A stretch of 34,583 bases of DNA from Conidiobolus incongruus B7586. Its lineage: Eukaryota; Entomophthoromycota; Entomophthoromycetes; Entomophthorales; Conidiobolaceae. Location of the stretch: NCBI GenBank assembly GCA_000697335.1, contig JNEM01011393.1, positions 1-34,583 on the forward strand, in the 5' to 3' direction. The notes under the pieces are model-generated. The model did no database searches. It saw only the letters and a list, made by a program, of their open reading frames with translations, and was not told the DNA's origin. Each line of letters starts with the position of its first letter. Position 1 is the stretch's first letter. Positions 1 to 9,598 of the stretch are shown here, piece by piece. A program made the position numbers and the translations under genes.

Positions 1-480
1 TTTTATATAATAATAATAAAATATCTATAATTAAAGCTATAAAAGATTTTTTATATAAAAAAATTAAAAAAAATAATATATATAATATATTCACTTAATT
101 ATAACCTATATAATTATAATTATTTTAAATAACTAAAAAATCAGCTTATAATAAAAAAAACTCTTGCAAATAAATTAAATTGGATTATAAAATATCAAAT
201 TTCAATTTTTAATAAAAAACTATTTTTTAAATATTAAAAGTTTATTAAAAATATGGGAAAAAAATTATTAATAATAAAAGAGAGTATAAATTTTATATTG
301 TTTATTAAATTTTATATATTATTTATTAATTTATTTATTTAATTTTAATTTTAAAATTATATTATTATTTAATTTCTATATTAATATTAATAAAATAAAA
401 TAAAATTTTAAAAAAAACTATTAATATTATATTTTTAAAATATCTATTCATAAATATTAGTTATTAATATTATATTATAA
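1..480 (+). mobile_element. Right-hand remnant of AT-rich transposon, copy 1
   Basis: This stretch aligns by eye with about 26842-27290 of the fuller copy at 25935-27290. The best block is about 98-330 against 26938-27160, sharing runs such as ATTATAACCTAT/ATTATAACTTAT and an AAAAAACTATTTTTTAA-like core. Most differences between the copies are A/G or C/T. No open frame survives. The left part lies outside the window. The right boundary is uncertain; clear similarity fades after about 330 and is gone by about 480. Family assignment (Tc1/mariner-like) is borrowed from the other copies. Confidence 0.5.
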
Positions 481-839
481 TAAATTATAATAAGTATATT
501 GGAGTTTTTTTTCCAGTTCAACTATATTAATAAGATTAATTTATTTATTAACAATATATAACTAAATTCACACAAAAAATACTATATTAAATCATATATA
601 ATAAATCAATTCATAGATATTTAATATTTTTCAAATTATTAATTATATTTTCATCTATCTAATATATTAATTAAATATATTAAATTTTTAAACTTTAAAA
701 TAAAATTTAATATTTTTTAAATAAAAATTTAAATATTTTAATTTTATAAATTTTAATAAAGATAATTTGAATAATATTTAAATTAAAATTATTACATTTA
801 ATAATCAATATTTATTTCATTATTATTATTCATTTCAAT
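481..839. other. AT-rich intergenic spacer
   Basis: No gene, RNA or clear repeat is seen. It lies downstream of the secreted-protein gene at 840-1133 and probably contains its 3' end signals. Confidence 0.6.
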
Positions 840-1133
840 TTAACCACTACCATTAACTTTATTCACATCCACTCCACCGTTTTCACCTCTAGTAAACCTA
901 TAGAAATTGAAAACATCTCCAAAGAGACCTCCACCTCCAGGGTTTAATGCAGCGAAGGGATTGAAGAAGAAACCTCCTCCTACGGTATCGCCAGGTTTAA
1001 ACGTTCCAGTTCCCATTTGGGATGGGAATTGAATATTTGGGCTAATTAATCGTCTTTCTAACTCCACAGGTAACGATAAATATTGATTAGGTAATGCGCT
1101 GAGTGCTAGCAGTTGTAGGATTTCTAATTTCAT
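840..1133 (-). CDS. Small secreted protein, PNIQFP family, member 1
   Basis: A 97-residue protein I do not recognise. Residues 1-23 form a hydrophobic leader resembling a signal peptide. A dibasic RR at 27-28 follows (ELERRL), a plausible Kex2-type processing site. Next come SPNIQFP and a Gly/Phe-rich stretch with FFNPF. There are no cysteines. The layout (leader, short pro-segment, dibasic-Leu, PNIQFP, Gly-rich, NPF) is the same as in the protein at 2978-3340, which argues that both are real and homologous. A TATA-like box lies about 60 bp upstream. The coding sequence is clearly richer in G and C than its surroundings. Secretion and processing are inferred, and the function is unknown. Confidence 0.7.
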   Translation of the reverse strand: MKLEILQLLALSALPNQYLSLPVELERRLISPNIQFPSQMGTGTFKPGDTVGGGFFFNPFAALNPGGGGLFGDVFNFYRFTRGENGGVDVNKVNGSG

Positions 1134-1193
1134 ATCTGTTGATAATGAATAAGAAATAATAAAATTTAAAGATAATTCATAAGCTTAGATCTC

Positions 1194-1201
1194 TTTATAT
1201 A
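1194..1201 (-). promoter_or_regulatory. TATA-like box of the gene at 840-1133
   Basis: TATATAAA on the minus strand, about 61-68 bp before the start codon. The second family member has a similar element at nearly the same distance. Confidence 0.5.
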
Positions 1202-2013
1202 ACTTGGTCATTTATTAATAATTGCCGATAGTTGCCAATGAACTAAATGAAACCAGTTGATTATGTAAGTACTTGATATTGGAATTGGCATGTTACACTA
1301 ACATTATCAATATTTTTAATAAAAAAAAATCTTATTCATTTAATATTATTTAGAGGCGTTAGTAGTATGAGTTGAAATATTCGGGCAAATGAAATCCTTG
1401 GATTTTTTTATATAATGATCAGTGGCGTATACATTTTTATAATTATTAATAAATGTTGGGGGTATTTTTTGTTTATTTATAAATCTTATTATTATCAAAA
1501 TGTCAAAGTTAATACATTACTTTAAAATGACAGATATGCAATAACTAATGCAGTGATAAGAGTGTTAAAGAATTCTCTATTATCATTAGACTTTGAGGAT
1601 CTTTTTACTTTCTTCTTTAAATATAATGGTCAATTTATATTATTTTATATAAATTTTTACAATAGTATAAATAAAGAAAATGAAAACAAGATATAAATAT
1701 ACAATCTACTGTCACTTTTTGAAAATGATTAATTTCAATGTAATTCAGGATATTCAAAAGATGTATTTATAAATGCTAATAAAGCTTTTTTGGATCCTGA
1801 ATGAATCCATTTAGTAAACATATTTCGAAAAAAAGTATGCCTTTTCTTATATTTTGAACTTATAAATTATTTTTAAATCAAGATAATTGAAATTTAAAAA
1901 CTTGAATTAATGTATTTTAATATTTTCTATTTGGGAAAATAATAGTTGTATAAATTATCATATATATTTTTTAAAAATCATTAACTTGACTATTTTTTTT
2001 AAAAATGGGATGA

Positions 2014-2047
<34 letters not shown>

Positions 2048-2315
2048 GAAATTGAAATCAGTGAAAGCATCTAATAACTATTTAAACTTTATTTAAATAT
2101 CAAAATATCAAAATTTAAAAATATGATATACAGGAGTCTAAAAATATATCCATAATCGGAAATACTATTAAAAATTTTGACAATAATGGATGAAAATAAC
2201 TGATGATTTAATACAATCTATTAATTTTTTTAAATGTTTTTATAAATGCTCTAATTCTAGTTAATTTTTATGAGTTTTAATAATTAATAATTAATAATTA
2301 ATAATTTAAAGATAT
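1202..2315. other. Intergenic spacer, no gene seen
   Basis: A few less AT-rich stretches (1340-1420, 1540-1620, 1740-1860) could be remnants of genes, but no frame or family could be recognised. It contains the (TA)n tract at 2017-2044 and a short TAATAAT-type repeat near 2277-2305. Confidence 0.55.
2017..2044. repeat. (AT)n microsatellite
   Basis: Uninterrupted alternating AT run of about 28 bp. Confidence 0.9.
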
Positions 2316-2370
2316 CACACCAAATGGGAATTGAATATTTAGCTTTAGAAGACTATCGTCCTATTTTAAG
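2316..2370 (-). pseudogene. Probable relic of a third PNIQFP-family gene
   Basis: On the minus strand a short stretch reads KLNIQFPFG. The 14-bp core GGGAATTGAATATT (plus strand, 2326-2339) is identical to the PNIQFP-coding core of the gene at 840-1133, and the adjoining ACCAAATG matches the gene at 2978-3340. The stretch just before it retains an AGGACGAT-like trace where the other genes encode the dibasic site. No open frame or start codon remains. It lies between the two intact members on the same strand. Chance similarity in AT-rich DNA cannot be excluded. Confidence 0.35.
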
Positions 2371-2977
2371 TAAGCATATTAATACATAATTGTTATTGTT
2401 TACATTATAATGCCATTGAGGTTTGAGCAGCACTTTAATTTATTATAATATATAAAACTAGGCTAAATATTCAACTTTATCTATTAAAACTAGATTAACT
2501 TAACCTTTTATTGATATTATATAATAAAATATTTAAAAATAAAACGATTATTGTTTATTTTCTTATTATAACTAATTTTAATATTTACTCTTTTAAATAA
2601 AAATTTGTATTATTATTTAAAATTATTTTTAAAAGGAATATTTTTTTACTCGATTATAATTTATTTAGTTATTTAAATAAATTTATATAATTATAATAAA
2701 ATTATTATTTTATATTATATTAAGCTAAAAAGAAGATATCTAATATATGAAATTATTAAAATATCAAAATTTTATATCTTTCAATATTAAAATATTTAAA
2801 ATTATATTTAATATGTAAATTGTGAATATAATTATATCATTTTTAACATTTTAATTGAACAGTTTTAAGTAACTAATAAGAATATTTGAATGAGATTTAA
2901 TGATGAATTGTATTAATGAAGGTGCTTTATATCCTATTAATAATTTGGCACAAAATTTATTACAAAAATTGAAAACT
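2371..2977. other. AT-rich intergenic spacer
   Basis: No gene or RNA is seen. Short open frames overlapping 2850-3050 on either strand are compositional or shadow frames of the secreted-protein gene. Confidence 0.6.
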
Positions 2978-3340
2978 TCAATGTTGATGACCTCCACTGT
3001 CACCTCCGCCTTGAGTATTTTGTTGTTGCTGTTGCTGACTATTTCCGCCATCTTGGGCTTGATTCATATTTATTTGTGGTGATGGAAGGCCTGGACCAGG
3101 GAATTGCACAAATTGAGCACTATCCTCAATTGATTTGCCAATGTTCTTGCCTTGAAGCATGTTCATGAACACTTGGAAAGGATTAGCGAACCAAGCACCA
3201 CCAGTTTGACCAAATGATTCTGGAAATTGGATATTTGGACCGCTACCACCTGCAAACAGTCTTTTCTCCAGAACTGGAGTACATTGAGAAACTTGTACAA
3301 GTGTTAAACCACTAATAATATAGGCAGCTGATACTTTCAT
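2978..3340 (-). CDS. Small secreted protein, PNIQFP family, member 2
   Basis: A 120-residue protein with no recognised homologue outside this window. Residues 1-20 form a good signal peptide (MKVSAAYIISGLTLVQVSQC). A short pro-segment ends in LEKR (24-27), immediately followed by Leu, as at the RR-L site of the gene at 840-1133; this suggests Kex2-type maturation. PNIQFP follows at about residues 35-40, and a GGAWFANPF block corresponds to GGGFFFNPF of member 1. The tail has a Q6 run (from CAA/CAG codons), is Gly-rich and ends GGHQH. The only Cys is at the end of the leader. The role is unknown; a secreted peptide or matrix protein is a guess from architecture alone. Confidence 0.75.
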   Translation of the reverse strand: MKVSAAYIISGLTLVQVSQCTPVLEKRLFAGGSGPNIQFPESFGQTGGAWFANPFQVFMNMLQGKNIGKSIEDSAQFVQFPGPGLPSPQINMNQAQDGGNSQQQQQQNTQGGGDSGGHQH

Positions 3341-3399
3341 AATCTGTATATTTATTGGTGTATTTACAAATAGCTACTCAACAATTTGAAGGGTACAGT

Positions 3400-3407
3400 A
3401 TTTATAT
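3400..3407 (-). promoter_or_regulatory. TATA-like box of the gene at 2978-3340
   Basis: TATAAATA on the minus strand, about 60-67 bp before the start codon, matching the spacing in the paralogue. Confidence 0.45.
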
Positions 3408-4058
3408 CAGTATTGAGTTATCCTAAAGTGGATGTATTGCCTAGCGGCGAATTTAATTTATTTATGACGAGTATCATTGATATTTGTGACATGTTATTGA
3501 TATTTTAATTTCACTTAACATTAAATTTTTGTGAATCTTTTTCTAATTTAATCGATTATTATGATCAATTATTTGGCAAATAATAAATATTATTAAAAAT
3601 TAGAAATAGTATTATAATATTGTGATAAAAATAAATAATTCATTTTCTTTAAGTGATATAATTTTAGTAATAAACACAATGGGTAATTTATTTAATAGAT
3701 TTTTTTTTGATTTTATTAATTATAAAATTTATTTATTTCATTATTTTAATCTTTGAGAAATATGATAAATTTGTAATTTGATAAAAATAGAATGAAAGAA
3801 AAAAATTTTTTTATATTTAGTAAATTAATAAAATTAATATTATTATTAAAATTGAATAATGATAATATTAAATAGTTTGTTAAAATAAAAAGATATATAA
3901 TATGAAGAAATCAAATTTAGAAGCAATTAACTAATAAATAGTAAAAATATATAGAAAAAAGAATTTATTTGATAAAAAAAATTATTGAAATATTAAAAGA
4001 GAAAAGAAATTATTTGACAACTTCGATGTATTGATTAAAATAATTACCTAAAAATCAA
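3408..4058. other. AT-rich intergenic spacer
   Basis: No coding region or recognisable RNA was found between the secreted-protein gene and tRNA-Asp. Confidence 0.6.
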
Positions 4059-4130
4059 TCTTCGATAGTATAGTGGTGAGTATACCCGCCTGTCACGCGG
4101 GTGACCTGGGTTCAATTCCCAGTCGGAGAG
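4059..4130 (+). tRNA. tRNA-Asp (GTC)
   Basis: A 72-nt cloverleaf without intron. The acceptor stem TCTTCGA pairs with TCGGAGA, with one T-G pair and discriminator G. The anticodon stem CCCGC/GCGGG encloses loop CTGTCAC, placing anticodon GTC at 4092-4094. The T arm contains GGTTCAATTCC. A run of five T at 4133-4137 fits RNA polymerase III termination. It separates the PNIQFP genes from the AA11-like array. Confidence 0.96.
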
Positions 4131-4404
4131 TATTTTTAAAATGAAATAAATTTTGGTTATATTTAATTATTTTATATTGATCTTAAAATTGTATTTTTCT
4201 TAACTAACTTATATTTTTTATTAAATTTTTCATATAGATTTTTATTGAATTAAAAAAATATTTTTACATATAATTTTAATAAAGTTTTTATATTATTATC
4301 AATTAAATAAAATATAGAAAATTGCAATATAAATTTTTTTATTTATATATAAACTTATTAGTAATTATCTTTATATGATTTTCGATCTTGCGAATCCGTT
4401 CAAA

Positions 4405-5046
4405 TTATGGCTTAACAGTTATAATGGGTCGCTGATCAAAGAGCTCTCTACGATCGCCTTGATAAAACTCGGGGAATCTGGGATATCCTGGTAGGTTTCC
4501 AATCAGCATTTGGGGACCTGTGATTCCTCCATTAGGATTTCCGCCAGTGATCTTAATATCGACACAGTTGGAATAATACTCACGATTACCAATAGCATTG
4601 ATCCAAGACCAAACGAGTACTGCTTTATCACTAGGAGGAGCATCAGCGGGAATGGTGACTGGAAATTCGAGACCATCAAGGAAACATCTTCTGATAACTG
4701 TATTCAATACAGCTACAGTTTTACCATTGTCATAAGAAATACCAAACTGACAATGACCACCATTGTGTATGTTAGAAGCAGCGACCTTTAGGAACTTGAC
4801 ATTGATTGTAGATCCAGCAGTATAATTGGCTTGAGGTGGACCTTGAGGAGCGCCACGACAGGGATAGGGATAGCTGTAACCAAATTCGTTGCCCAATGGA
4901 GCATTAAGATCCCAATCGACATTATTAGTTTGCTGATAATACTTACTATACTGAGATTTACGAGGAGGAGGATTTTGAACTTCCATATGGCCCATGGCAA
5001 AGGAAACCAAAGTAGCAGCTGATAATAAATATCTAAAAACTCTCAT
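4405..5046 (-). CDS. Secreted AA11-like lytic polysaccharide monooxygenase, copy A
   Basis: A 213-residue secreted protein resembling chitin-active copper oxidases of family AA11 (chitin-binding type-4 fold). The signal peptide is residues 1-19, so maturation would expose His20, the N-terminal copper ligand of such enzymes. The second candidate ligand is His94 in NIHNGGHCQ, aligning with the AA11 HGGGSCQ motif. GNREYYSNC (153-161) matches the AA11 GNREMYMNC block that holds the axial Tyr. PCRG (62-65) and NYT (74-76) are also present. The inner ATG at 5046 was chosen over the one at 5130 because it directly begins the leader shared with the paralogues. It is the first of four tandem 642-bp copies and shares a 311-bp identical block with copy B. 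Chitin activity is inferred from family resemblance. Confidence 0.85.
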   Translation of the reverse strand: MRVFRYLLSAATLVSFAMGHMEVQNPPPRKSQYSKYYQQTNNVDWDLNAPLGNEFGYSYPYPCRGAPQGPPQANYTAGSTINVKFLKVAASNIHNGGHCQFGISYDNGKTVAVLNTVIRRCFLDGLEFPVTIPADAPPSDKAVLVWSWINAIGNREYYSNCVDIKITGGNPNGGITGPQMLIGNLPGYPRFPEFYQGDRRELFDQRPIITVKP

Positions 5047-5086
5047 TTTATTAAATTTCAAATTGATAAAAAACTCAGTGATATCA

Positions 5087-5098
5087 AGCGTATTTAAA
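5087..5098 (-). promoter_or_regulatory. TATA-like core element of copy A
   Basis: TTTAAATACGCT on the minus strand, 41-52 bp before the start codon. Copy B carries the near-identical GTTAAATACGCT at 46-57 bp. Confidence 0.45.
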
Positions 5099-6833
5099 TT
5101 AATAGATACAACAAAGATTTCATATCTCAAGATCCATAATTAATTAATTTAATATTTAATATTATTTAATTATCATAATTATTTCTTTTTTATTAAATCA
5201 AAATAAATAACACAAAATTATTAAATTCGTTAAATTAAATTAAAATTTTAATGAAAAATATTTTACTAATATTAAATTTTTTATTTATTTAATAGTGATT
5301 AATTTAGGTTTATTATATTTATTTGAATTATACCTAATTTGATATATAACATGGTTAAAATTGCTATGTAATTATAATCTGATAAATATTTTAATAAAAT
5401 GAATGTGATATTCTTTATCGATATTGATCAATTTATAATTTTAATTATTTAAATATGTACACCATCATTCCACATATTGAATCAATTGATCTTGTTCAAT
5501 AATTTATCTTAAATAATAACTATTTTTAAATCATACTACAAATATTAAATGATCAACAATAATGTGGAATATTATTTTGAATATGAATTGTTAATATCAT
5601 AAATCAAATAACAATGCTTTTCATGTATTTTGTCAAATCCTTAAAATTGCGGCAAATCGAAATAAAATATAATATAGAGTATAACTTGATAGTCCTTAAT
5701 ATTTATATAGATAAATTAATATTTTAATTAAGATTTAATATGAACATTGCAGGGTAAAAAGATTTTGTGATTTTATATAAAATTTAATATTTAAAATTTT
5801 GAGCTTGGATAAAAAAGCAATCTGGGATGTGTATATAAAAATAACTTAATATACATGATGTACTTAATATTGCGATTAAACGAATTAATTTGTTTTTTCA
5901 TAATAGTTAGAATATAATTTTAAAGGAGTATATATATAAATTTTTAATTAAATTGAGATTTTATTAAATGAGTAAACATTTTAAATAAAATTCAAGTATT
6001 CATTCTATTTTTAAATTGAAATAATTCCCAAAATTATAAAATTTTTTCATTTTTATTATCAAAATGAGCTCAATTGGTATTTTATTCTAATTCTTGAATT
6101 ATGGATTTAAATATTATATTGAAATTGAAATGGTTTGTAGAGTCTTAATAATAATCGAGTTTTTATCAGGTTGCTGAATAAGGAAATATAGTAAATAATT
6201 ATTTACTCATATGTTAGAATTATCAAATTATAAAAAAATTAATATTTACCTTGAATACAAATAATACACTCTTTTTGAAAAAACAGATTTTATTAAAAAG
6301 TATGAAATATCGAGGATTTCAAAAAAATTATTTTGATATTTTATTATTACAAGGTAAAATAAATTTGAATTAGTATATCTTCATACAAGTGTTAAAAAAC
6401 AACTAAATATCGTATTTTAATACTTTAATTTTGTTTACCTTTCAATAAATGATTATGTTCTAAAAGTATATCATAGATGTGTTAAATTTAATATATATTG
6501 TTGTTCAATATTGAAATCTAAAGTAATACATAGTAATATTAACCTTGGAAATTATTCTCCGAAAATAATTAATTATTAGAATAATATTATAAAAAACTGT
6601 TTGAATAAAAAAATTAATTAATGAAGTTCGTTAATTAATATTGGACTTTGGCTATTTTTGTATTACAAAAGATTATTGTGAAAAATAGATTTTATTATTA
6701 TTATTATTATTATTCATTGGAGATATATATAAAGGAATAAACAATGTTAATACAGATTTATGGTAATTCAAATAATTTTATCCATTGTTTTTGAATTTAA
6801 AGAATAATTTGAATAATTAATTAGGTTTTTGTA
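5099..6833. other. Intergenic spacer between copies A and B
   Basis: AT-rich and without a recognisable gene. A short (ATT)n run lies near 6691-6713. I saw no trace of a further AA11-like copy here. Confidence 0.55.
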
Positions 6834-7475
6834 TCATGCCTTCACTGTAATAATAGGTCTCTTATCGAAGAGTTCTCTACGATCGCCTTGATAAAACTCG
6901 GGGAATCTGGGATATCCTGGTAGGTTTCCAATCAGCATTTGGGGACCTGTGATTCCTCCATTAGGATTTCCGCCAGTGATCTTAATATCGACACAGTTGG
7001 AATAATACTCACGATTACCAATAGCATTGATCCAAGACCAAACGAGTACTGCTTTATCACTAGGAGGAGCATCAGCGGGAATGGTGACTGGAAATTCGAG
7101 ACCATCAAGGAAACATCTTCTGATAACTGTATTCAATACAGCTACAGTTTTACCATTGTCATAAGAAATACCAAACTGACAATGTCCTCCATCATGGATA
7201 TTAGATGAATCAACTTTGAGAAACTTGACATTGATTGTGGATCCAGCAGTATAATTGGCTTGAGGAGGGCCCTGCTTAGCACCACGGCATGGATAAGGAT
7301 AGCTGTAACCTCCTTCGTTGCCTAAAGGAGCATTAAGATCCCAATCAACATCCCCAATCTGTTGATAGTACTTGCTGTATTGAGACTTGCGAGGAGGAGG
7401 ACTCTGAATTTCCATATGTGCCATCGCAAAGGACACCAAAGGAATCATTGAACACAAATAGCCAAATATTCTCAT
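6834..7475 (-). CDS. Secreted AA11-like lytic polysaccharide monooxygenase, copy B
   Basis: A 213-residue protein with the same architecture as copy A: signal peptide 1-19, mature N-terminal His20, NIHDGGHCQ with His94, and GNREYYSNC at 153-161. It differs from A mostly in the leader and residues 20-92 (for example GNEGGYSYP, KQGPPQ, KVDSSNIHDGG), and again in the last ten codons. In between (6874-7184) it is base-for-base identical to 4445-4755 of copy A, including synonymous sites. That points to recent gene conversion rather than uniform divergence since duplication. All motifs are intact, so it is probably functional. Confidence 0.85.
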   Translation of the reverse strand: MRIFGYLCSMIPLVSFAMAHMEIQSPPPRKSQYSKYYQQIGDVDWDLNAPLGNEGGYSYPYPCRGAKQGPPQANYTAGSTINVKFLKVDSSNIHDGGHCQFGISYDNGKTVAVLNTVIRRCFLDGLEFPVTIPADAPPSDKAVLVWSWINAIGNREYYSNCVDIKITGGNPNGGITGPQMLIGNLPGYPRFPEFYQGDRRELFDKRPIITVKA

Positions 7476-7520
7476 AATGTTAAATTGTTAATTAAATTGA
7501 CTTGACACAAAGAGATGATT

Positions 7521-7532
7521 AGCGTATTTAAC
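7521..7532 (-). promoter_or_regulatory. TATA-like core element of copy B
   Basis: GTTAAATACGCT on the minus strand, 46-57 bp before the start codon, differing from copy A's element at one base. Confidence 0.45.
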
Positions 7533-8037
7533 TTCATTGATTGTGCCACGATATTATATCAGAATTATAATGATTAGCCATTTATTCAATGCAATTTGAT
7601 ATTAAAATTCACTTTGAATAAAATTTCATAACTCAAGGGTATTGAAATTCATTAACCTAAATTAAAATTTTAATAAATATATTTGATATAATTAAATATT
7701 CGATTTATTAAATGATTATTAATTTACTTAAACTATTATTTTGTTATAAATTTGAATTTTACCATATTTGACATATTTATTAGATATTATTATGAAATCA
7801 TTTTATTTAGTCAGATTTTTTTAAAATATGGATAATTTAGAAGTTCTTGATATCGGGTAATTTGTAGATGGAATCATATTTTGAGAAGATATGATGAATA
7901 ATATTTCAATAATTTTCAAGTAATTTTCTTTTTAACTACAAGATTAATACAATATATCTTGATATTTTTGAATCTCAAGATAAAAGGATTTTTAAAAGTT
8001 TTATTAATGCTATTTTAAAATCAATAATTATATTTAT
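7533..8037. other. Intergenic spacer between copies B and C
   Basis: No gene or RNA is seen in this AT-rich stretch. Confidence 0.6.
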
Positions 8038-8679
8038 TTATGGTCTAATGGTAATAATGGGTTTCTTATCAAAGAGCTCCCTACGATCTCCTTAATAAAA
8101 TTCTGGGAATTTAGGATATCCTGGAAGATTGCCAATTAACAATTCAGGACCTGTGATACTTCCGTTGGGATTACCACCAGTGATATTGATATCTACGCAG
8201 TTGGAATAGTACTCACGATTGCCTACAGCATTGATCCAAGTCCGAACGAGTACTGCTTTATCACTAGGAGGGGTATCAGCAGAAATTTTGACTGGAAATT
8301 CGAGACCATCAAGAAATCATCTTCTGATAACTGTATTCAATACAGCTACAGTGTTACCATTGTCATAAGAAATACCAAACTGACAGCGACCACCGTTGTG
8401 TATGTTAGAAACAGCGACCTTTAGAAACTTGACATTAATTGTGGATCCGGCAGTGTAATTGGCTTGAGGTGGACCTTGAGGAGCGCCGCGACAGGGATAG
8501 GGATAACTGTAACCGATTTCATCTCCAAAAAGGGTGTTAATATCCCAATCGATTTTACTATTCTGTTGATAGTATTTGCTGTATTGAGATTTGCGAGGTG
8601 GAGGACACTAAATCTTCATGCGAGCCATGACAAAAGAAATCAATGCAGTAACTGAGTACAAATAGCTAAAAACTCTCAT
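8038..8679 (-). pseudogene. AA11-like pseudogene, copy C (mosaic)
   Basis: This copy is colinear with its three neighbours over all 642 bp, with no length change. It is broken by three in-frame stops: codon 24 (TAG, 8608-8610), codon 121 (TGA replacing the conserved Cys, 8317-8319) and codon 196 (TAA for Gln, 8092-8094). The N-terminal copper ligand His20 is now Arg (CGC), and GGHCQ reads GGRCQ. The second copper ligand (NIH) is kept. The 3' part up to 8243 is copy-D-like, including 149 bp identical to copy D. From 8245 toward the start codon, including the leader and 5' untranslated bases, it is copy-A-like. Point-only damage suggests recent death. A short product from the first 23 codons is unlikely to matter. 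Confidence 0.9.
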
Positions 8680-8724
8680 TTTATTAAATTTTAAATTAAA
8701 TTGATTCAATAGCAAGCCAAATTA

Positions 8725-8736
8725 AACTTATTTAAC
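8725..8736 (-). promoter_or_regulatory. Remnant TATA-like element of copy C
   Basis: GTTAAATAAGTT on the minus strand, about 46-57 bp before the old start codon, the same spacing as in copies A and B but with the GCT end changed. Confidence 0.3.
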
Positions 8737-9598
8737 TTGAATCATTGATTTATAAAACCTAATCACCAGTTCAATATTAAATAAATAGAATCGAATTTTG
8801 AACATCATATGTCAGATAAATTGGGACACTTTGATAGATCAACATGATCAAGTTAAAATTCAATTTATTGAATCAAATTTCCAATTGATATTATAAATAA
8901 TAAAAATGATTTTAATTTTATATCAAGTGAAAATAATAATTAAATTTATTATTCAATAAAATGACTTAAGAATATCTTTTTTTCATATATTATATTATAT
9001 ATTACTTATGAAATATAGAATTATTTTAGAATCTATAAAACTATGTAATGAGCAACTTTTAATAAAATAATTTTCAAATATCGTATTATTCTAATTAACT
9101 GAAGAGTTAAATAGATTTAATTATCTAAATTCATATTATTAATATTTAATATTTAATATTTTTAGATCAAAGTATCACTATTTATTTGATAACCGGCGTA
9201 ATTAGCAGTTTTGAAAAATCACTCAAATTCTTTCAAATTCTTTCAAATTCTTTTCAATTAAAATTTTAATCAAAATAATCAGCGATTATTAAATATTTTA
9301 TATATTTGATTACTATTTTAATTCATTGATTCGACCTCGTGACAAATAATTTAAAATTACAGTATTTTAATTTTTTTAATAAACATTTATGGTTAGATAA
9401 CTTTATGTAGATAATGCTGTCAAAAAATTTCCTAAGTTGATCGATATCGGTTAACTGGCAAAACTTATAAACGAAATAATGGTATAGATATCATTTTGAT
9501 AACATGATATTTATTTATATTAACTGTTAATCAATCTTAAATTATATATGTTTAAATAATATTTATTACTATTACTTTTAAGTTGATAATAGTCTAAC
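8737..9598. other. Intergenic spacer between copies C and D
   Basis: No gene is seen. It contains three direct copies of CAAATTCTTT at 9224-9253. Confidence 0.6.
9224..9253. repeat. Tandem decamer, three copies
   Basis: CAAATTCTTT repeated three times without mismatch, followed by a degenerate fourth (TTCAATT). Confidence 0.85.

Noticed and set aside
4510-4791. A plus-strand open frame conserved between AA11-like copies A and B (also at 6939-7208)
   Set aside because: Its conservation is only a by-product of the 311-bp identical tract on the coding strand.
8464-8655. Plus-strand open frame inside pseudogene C, similar to one at 4831-5022
   Set aside because: Antisense of the AA11-like frame. 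The similarity follows from copy A / copy C homology.
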